DNA of 36,748 bases from SCQX01 sp035720945 (GTDB lineage Bacteria > Pseudomonadota > Gammaproteobacteria > Burkholderiales > Burkholderiaceae_B): NCBI GenBank assembly GCA_035720945.1, contig DASTNK010000027.1, positions 1 through 36,748 of the forward strand, given 5' to 3'. Each line of letters begins with the position of its first letter. Position 1 is the stretch's first letter. Below, piece by piece: positions 32,816 through 36,748 of the stretch. Under the pieces are notes generated by a model. The model searched no databases. It saw only the letters and a list, made by a program, of their open reading frames with translations, and had not been told where the DNA came from. The position numbers and the translations under genes are program-made.

Positions 32816-33886
32816 ATGTTTCTCAAGAATGCCTGGTATGTCGCCGCCCTCGGGTCCGAGGTCGGCCGTTCGCTGCTGGCCGTCCGGTTGCTGGGCGAGG
32901 ACATCGTCCTGTACCGCAAGCTCGATGGGAAGGTGGCGGCATTGGAAGACGCCTGTCCGCATCGCAAGCTGCCACTGTCGATGGGGCGCCTGAAAGAAGA
33001 CACAGTCGAATGCGGGTATCACGGCCTGGTGTTCGATTGCAGTGGCCAGTGTGTGCACGCGCCAGGTCTGGCGCGGGCGCCGCGCGCGGCGGTGGCCCGC
33101 GCCTATCCCGTCGAGGAACGCTACGGCATGGCCTGGGTCTGGATGGGCGATCCCGCGCGGGCCAATCCGGACAGCATTGTCGAGGTCGACCATTGGGGCG
33201 ACCCGGCCTGGGGTGTGAACCGGGGCGATGCCATGACCGTGCAATGCCACTATCTTTATATCACCGACAACCTGCTCGATCCGTCACACGTGTCGTGGGT
33301 GCACCAGACTTCGTTCGGCAACGCGGACATCATTGGCGAGCCTCTGGAAACCGACGTGCGTGAAGAGGGCGTGCGGGTGTCGCGCTGGATGCGCGACGTC
33401 GAGGTCGCGCCGTTCTATGCGAAATTCGTCCGGTTCAAGGGGCATTGCGACCGCAAGCAGCACTACGAGGTCCGTTTCCCGTCGCAGGCAGTCATTCGGG
33501 CGATCTTCACGCCCGCCGGCACGGCGACCGACTCGGACCCGTTCCACCCCGACGTATTCCTCATGGATTCGTACAACTTTCTTTCGCCCGTGGATGAGTC
33601 CACGACGCGCTATTTCTGGTTTCAGATGCGTAATTTCAGTCCCGATGACGAAGGCGTTTCGCGCCAGTTCTCTGATGACGTGCGGCATGCCTTCGAAGAA
33701 GACCGCGCCGTGCTCGAGGCCGTCCATCGCGGCATGGCGAGAAGCCCTTCCCGCATGAATCTGCCCCTGGATTCCGGGCCGCTCCGGTTCCGTCGCAAGC
33801 TGGGCGAGATGATCGATGCGGAACTGGCCGAGGCCGGCCTGGAGGCGGATGTCGACATGTCGGGCCCCCGTCTGTACACGACCTGA
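32816..33886 (+). CDS. Rieske non-heme iron oxygenase, large subunit (VanA-like)
   Basis: 356 residues. The Rieske [2Fe-2S] site is CPHRKLPLSMG...CGYHG with Cys47, His49, Cys66 and His69; the catalytic iron site is DNLLDPSHVSWVH with His158 and His163, preceded by Asp151/Asp155. Length and sequence resemble the vanillate O-demethylase / phenoxybenzoate dioxygenase group, single-component alpha subunits that oxidise aromatic or related substrates with a separate reductase. No reductase gene is beside it, and no regulator either. It lies between exbB and xseA, which are nearer to each other in relatives I recall, so it may be an insertion. Substrate unknown. Confidence 0.9.
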   Translation: MFLKNAWYVAALGSEVGRSLLAVRLLGEDIVLYRKLDGKVAALEDACPHRKLPLSMGRLKEDTVECGYHGLVFDCSGQCVHAPGLARAPRAAVARAYPVEERYGMAWVWMGDPARANPDSIVEVDHWGDPAWGVNRGDAMTVQCHYLYITDNLLDPSHVSWVHQTSFGNADIIGEPLETDVREEGVRVSRWMRDVEVAPFYAKFVRFKGHCDRKQHYEVRFPSQAVIRAIFTPAGTATDSDPFHPDVFLMDSYNFLSPVDESTTRYFWFQMRNFSPDDEGVSRQFSDDVRHAFEEDRAVLEAVHRGMARSPSRMNLPLDSGPLRFRRKLGEMIDAELAEAGLEADVDMSGPRLYTT

Positions 33887-34318
33887 TCGCGAATCGGGTG
33901 TCGAGCCTATTGCAACCTTCAAGTGATGGCGGTCGAATGCCCGATGTGAAACAGGCTGTTCGGTATGATCGATTGCGTGACAATGGCTTGCGCTGTCTCA
34001 ATTTCGAGCATATAAAGCGCTGGAAAATGAGACATGGCGTCGGATTTCGAACAAGAATGGCGTGATGCCTTGCGCTCCCGAGGGTATCCACAAATTCTGT
34101 GGATAATTCTGTGGGTAAACGTGCCGGCAGGCTTGATTCCATAGGGCTGGAGGTTCAATGGTCAATCTGAACCCATCATGTCATGATCTTAAATATCTTT
34201 ATTAATCATATTGTTAGCGATTTAAATTGAAGTGCGAGCACATCTTTTAAAGCGATTGGCTTGATATTTCAGTAATTTGACAGGCGGATTTTTCCTGTGG
34301 AAATACCAAGGGGGGAAT
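33887..34318. other. 432-base AT-rich gap with DnaA-box-like cluster
   Basis: Between the Rieske oxygenase stop and the xseA start. The first part looks like ordinary leader DNA; 34084-34118 holds three DnaA-box-like sequences, and about 34185-34280 is strikingly AT-rich, about 80 percent A+T by eye in its first 46 bases. A 15-codon ORF (34158-34205, MVNLNPSCHDLKYLY) has a good GGAGG 4 bases upstream but is too short to call. A minus frame at 33919-34158 has no family character. Confidence 0.6.
34084..34118. promoter_or_regulatory. Cluster of DnaA-box-like sequences upstream of xseA
   Basis: GTATCCACA (34084-34092, 8 of 9 to TTATCCACA), a perfect inverted box TGTGGATAA (34098-34106), and inverted TGTGGGTAA (34110-34118, 8 of 9). 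The first two form an inverted repeat TATCCACA-N5-TGTGGATA. A weaker fourth match, TGTGGAAAT, lies at 34296-34304 on the far side of the AT-rich stretch. Confidence 0.55.
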
Positions 34319-35674
34319 GTGATCATCGATAATTCCGAAGCCGTGTTGACGGTGTCAGAGCTGAATCGTCGCGTCGGGCGGTTGCTCGAAGGTGAATTCC
34401 CCAAAGTTTGGGTCAAAGGCGAGATATCCAATTTCACGCGAGCGGCCTCGGGGCACTGGTATTTCACCGTGAAGGACGAGGGTGCCGCCGTGCGCGCGGT
34501 CATGTTCCGTGGCCGGGCCGCCAGCGTCGGATTCGTTCCCAAGGCGGGTGAGCGGTTCGAGTTCCGCGGCTCCGTGACCCTGTATGAACCGCGTGGTGAT
34601 TATCAACTTCAGGTCGACATGCTGCGTCGCGCGGGTCTGGGAAACCTCCACGAGGCGTTCGTGCTGTTGAAAAACCGGTTGGCCGACGAAGGATTATTCG
34701 ATGGCGAGCGGAAGCGCCCCATCCCCGCGATGCCGTCGGCCATCGGAGTGGTCACGTCACTGGCCGCGGCGGCGCTGCACGATGTGCTGTCGGTGCTGGC
34801 GCGCCGTGTGCCGCATGTTCCCGTGATCTTGTATCCGGCCCCCGTGCAGGGGGCGGATGCGGCTGCGAGGCTCGTTCAGGCAGTCGACGCCGCCGTGCGG
34901 CGGGACGAGGTCGATGTGCTGCTTCTGGTGCGCGGCGGGGGCAGTCTGGAGGATCTCTGGAGTTTCAACGATGAGGGGTTGGCTCGCGCGCTGGCGGCCT
35001 GCCCCATTCCCATCATCAGCGGTGTGGGGCATGAAACCGACTTCACCATCGCTGATTTTGTCGCCGATCTCCGCGCACCGACGCCGACCGCGGCGGCGGA
35101 ACTCTCATGTCAGTCGCGCGACGATTGCCTGGCATTGGTTCGACGTGCCCTCGATGCCTTGACGCGGCGGCAACGGCGCCATCTTGACACCGCGGCATTG
35201 CGGCTGGATCGGGCGGCGTCCGCGCTGGTGTCGCCCGCGCAGCGCGTGGCGCGCCAGCGCGAGAGCCTGGAGTCCCTGGGTGCTCGCCTGGCCCGGGCGG
35301 CCGCTCTGGCGATGGAACGCTGCGGCGTTCGTCTCGATCATGCACGCGCGCGCATGCGGCGATCCGGGCCCGATACCCGCCGTGCGCGACAAGACCTCGC
35401 CCGTTGCCTGGAGAGGCTGGGCGCGGCGGGGGGTAATCTGGTGCCACGCCGTCTCGATGCCTTGTCGGGGAGTGTCCAGACGCTGCAGGCGCTGGATCCC
35501 CGGCGGGTGCTCGGGCGTGGCTATGCGCTGGTCCGGAACCGCGACGGGGAGCTCGTCAAAAATGCGCTAGACTTGAACATCGACGAACGATTGAACCTTG
35601 AGTTCGGACAAGGCCGCGCCGAGGTCTCGGTGGTGTCCGCGCAAGGTTCGACCTCCGCTGACAAGTGCCCCTGA
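34319..35674 (+). CDS. xseA: Exodeoxyribonuclease VII large subunit XseA
   Basis: 451 residues from GTG 34319, which is preceded by AAGGGGGG (34308-34315). XseA with XseB forms a nuclease that degrades single-stranded DNA in both directions. The N-terminal OB domain (VLTVSELNRRVGRLLEGEFPKVWVKGEISNF) is followed by the catalytic domain with GVVTSLAAAALHDVL, LLVRGGGSLEDLWSFNDE and ISGVGHETDFTIADFVADLRAPTPTAAAE, and a long arginine-rich helical region. The TTG at 34277 has no ribosome binding site. xseB is not in the window. It is followed by sodB, as in Bordetella. Confidence 0.96.
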   Translation: MIIDNSEAVLTVSELNRRVGRLLEGEFPKVWVKGEISNFTRAASGHWYFTVKDEGAAVRAVMFRGRAASVGFVPKAGERFEFRGSVTLYEPRGDYQLQVDMLRRAGLGNLHEAFVLLKNRLADEGLFDGERKRPIPAMPSAIGVVTSLAAAALHDVLSVLARRVPHVPVILYPAPVQGADAAARLVQAVDAAVRRDEVDVLLLVRGGGSLEDLWSFNDEGLARALAACPIPIISGVGHETDFTIADFVADLRAPTPTAAAELSCQSRDDCLALVRRALDALTRRQRRHLDTAALRLDRAASALVSPAQRVARQRESLESLGARLARAAALAMERCGVRLDHARARMRRSGPDTRRARQDLARCLERLGAAGGNLVPRRLDALSGSVQTLQALDPRRVLGRGYALVRNRDGELVKNALDLNIDERLNLEFGQGRAEVSVVSAQGSTSADKCP

Positions 35675-35759
35675 TCACGCCGGAAACCCGGTTCTCCGGG
35701 CTGCGAACAGGGCACGCGCACCCTTTGGTTTTCTGCTTTTCGCGCTGTTTGGTGGCTTA

Positions 35760-35765
35760 TACAAT
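35760..35765 (+). promoter_or_regulatory. -10 element of a probable sodB promoter
   Basis: TACAAT (5 of 6) in the 128-base gap between xseA and sodB. Upstream hexamers near 35737 are T-rich but weak -35 matches. A good AAGGAA ribosome binding site precedes sodB. Confidence 0.4.
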
Positions 35766-35802
35766 AGGCGTGCTCCGTTGGTTTTTTTAGAAGGAATATG
35801 AC

Positions 35803-36381
35803 ATGGCATTTACGCTTCCCCCCCTGCCTTACGACATGGATGCTCTGGCGCCGCACATCTCGAAAGAGACGCTGGAATTCCACTACGGCAAGCATCATCA
35901 GTCCTATGTGACCAATCTCAACAACATGGTGCCGGGCACCGAGTTCGAATCGGCTTCGCTCGAGCAAATCATCAAGAAGGCCTCTGGTGGCCTGTTCAAC
36001 AACGCGGCGCAGGTATGGAACCACACGTTCTACTGGAATAGTCTTTCCCCCAAAGGCGGCGGTGAGCCCAAGGGTGCGTTGCTGGCCGCGATCAACGCGA
36101 AATGGTCCAGCGTCGCCGCTTTCAAGGAAGCCTTCAGCAAGTCGGCGGCTGGCAATTTCGGTTCCGGCTGGACCTGGCTGGTCAAGAAACCCGATGGCAG
36201 CCTTGATATCGTCAATACCAGCAACGCGGCCACGCCCATCACGGGTGCCGACGTCCCCCTGCTGACCTGTGATGTCTGGGAGCACGCCTACTATATCGAC
36301 TACCGCAACGCTCGTCCGAAGTACCTCGAGCATTTCTGGAATCTCGTCAACTGGGATTTCGCCGCCAAGAATCTGGGCTGA
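35803..36381 (+). CDS. sodB: Iron superoxide dismutase SodB
   Basis: 192 residues, the size of bacterial Fe-SOD. Superoxide is converted to peroxide and oxygen in the cytoplasm. Metal ligands are His27 (EFHYGKHH), His74 (VWNHTFYW), Asp157 and His161 (CDVWEHAYYIDY), at standard numbering. Iron rather than manganese is suggested by AAQVWNHTFYWNSLSP and by the FGSGWTWLV segment, features of the FeSOD group. A strong terminator follows. Confidence 0.97.
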   Translation: MAFTLPPLPYDMDALAPHISKETLEFHYGKHHQSYVTNLNNMVPGTEFESASLEQIIKKASGGLFNNAAQVWNHTFYWNSLSPKGGGEPKGALLAAINAKWSSVAAFKEAFSKSAAGNFGSGWTWLVKKPDGSLDIVNTSNAATPITGADVPLLTCDVWEHAYYIDYRNARPKYLEHFWNLVNWDFAAKNLG

Positions 36382-36407
36382 TCCCGTCTCGCACCAGGTC
36401 GGGCAAG

Positions 36408-36444
36408 AACGCCCCGGGCGGTTCGAGAGCCGCCCGGGGCGTTT
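36408..36444 (+). terminator. Rho-independent terminator after sodB
   Basis: AACGCCCCGGGCGG, an 8-base loop, CCGCCCGGGGCGTT and one further T (TTT in all). The 14-bp stem is perfect but the T-run is short; the arms are symmetrical, so it could also work from the other strand. Confidence 0.8.
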
Positions 36445-36599
36445 CCCTGGCCGAGGTGCGGGCCATCGTGTTGGCCCGTGCCATTGCTTTGGTTCGTGTC
36501 CCGTTCCGGGCGCGAATCCATTCCTCGGTTTCGTGCATCCGCTTGCACGGCGGCGCCTGGGCCAGCCTTGCGGCGCGTGAACACTGGATACCTCTCATC

Positions 36600-36748
36600 A
36601 TGACGACCCAAGCTTATATTTGCGATGCCATCCGCACTCCGTTTGGCCGGTACGGTGGTTCACTTGCCCAGGTGCGCGCCGATGATCTCGCCGCGGCCCC
36701 CATCAAGGCCCTGATGGCGCGCAACCCTGGTGTCGACTGGTCGCGCCT
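36600..36748 (+). CDS. pcaF: Thiolase, probably 3-oxoadipyl-CoA thiolase (PcaF-like), N-terminal part
   Basis: Forty-nine codons from ATG 36600 until the window ends: MTTQAYICDAIRTPFGRYGG, then SLAQVRADDLAAAPIKALMARNPGVDW. The DAIRTPxGRYGG...VRADDL...ALMARNP pattern is that of PcaF/PaaJ thiolases of the beta-ketoadipate and phenylacetate pathways, which split 3-oxoadipyl-CoA to succinyl-CoA and acetyl-CoA. The catalytic Cys and His lie beyond the window, so a general acetyl-CoA acyltransferase cannot be excluded. Confidence 0.8.
   Translation, partial: MTTQAYICDAIRTPFGRYGGSLAQVRADDLAAAPIKALMARNPGVDWSR

Noticed and set aside
33919..34158. 79-codon minus-strand ORF in the gap before xseA
   Set aside because: No ribosome binding site or family resemblance; it covers the DnaA-box cluster.
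33887..34318. Chromosomal replication origin (oriC)
   Set aside because: The boxes and AT-rich DNA fit, but dnaA, dnaN, gyrB and rpmH are not nearby and the flanking genes are not those of a betaproteobacterial origin; kept only as a finding.

Overview
The window looks like a chromosomal segment of a GC-rich betaproteobacterium of the order Burkholderiales, most probably family Alcaligenaceae (a relative of Bordetella, Achromobacter or Pusillimonas). I infer this from protein sequences that read like that family and from gene orders typical of it: yhbY / rlmE-ftsH-folP-glmM, argF / DUF3579 / rpsT-murJ, adk-kdsB-Trm112-lpxK-exbD-exbB, and xseA-sodB. No database search was possible, so the taxonomic call is by recognition only.

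Layout. 1-5.0 kb: divergent yhbY (partial, minus) and rlmE, then ftsH, folP and glmM (ribosome maturation, membrane proteolysis, folate, cell-wall precursor). 5.0-8.2 kb: an OlsB-like GNAT acyltransferase converging on a minus-strand block of ppx (exopolyphosphatase) and an Asp/Glu-racemase-family gene preceded by a putative 30-codon small ORF. 8.5-10 kb: cytochrome b561 and an EcsC-family protein. 10.2-15.8 kb: a compact stress operon prkA-yeaH-spoVR with a fourth, translationally overlapping gene for a cysteine version of the glycine/sarcosine/betaine reductase B family. 15.9-17.7 kb: a small DUF3185 membrane protein, then an AT-richer accessory stretch (a 66-codon ORF and an HNH nuclease gene) that ends at tRNA-Ala(CGC). 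That stretch is bounded by a 23-bp imperfect direct repeat covering the tRNA 3' end and its terminator stem, so it looks like a small tRNA-targeted island or its remnant.

17.9-25.4 kb: a methyl-accepting chemotaxis protein; the mnmH-selD pair for 2-selenouridine in tRNA wobble positions; argG and argF facing each other; a DUF3579 protein. 25.7-32.6 kb: a long minus-strand run of rpsT, murJ, a short-chain dehydrogenase, adk, kdsB, a Trm112-like zinc protein, lpxK, exbD and exbB, i.e. envelope and lipid A genes with several 4-nt stop/start overlaps. 32.8-36.7 kb: a Rieske oxygenase, an AT-rich gap with a cluster of DnaA-box-like sequences, xseA, sodB, and the 5' end of a thiolase resembling pcaF.

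Most of the window is conserved housekeeping DNA. The parts most worth a second look are the tRNA-Ala island, the fourth gene of the prkA operon, the DnaA-box cluster, the unusual 5' leader and 3' UTR of rpsT, the small ORF ahead of the racemase gene, and the racemase that lacks one of the two catalytic cysteines.
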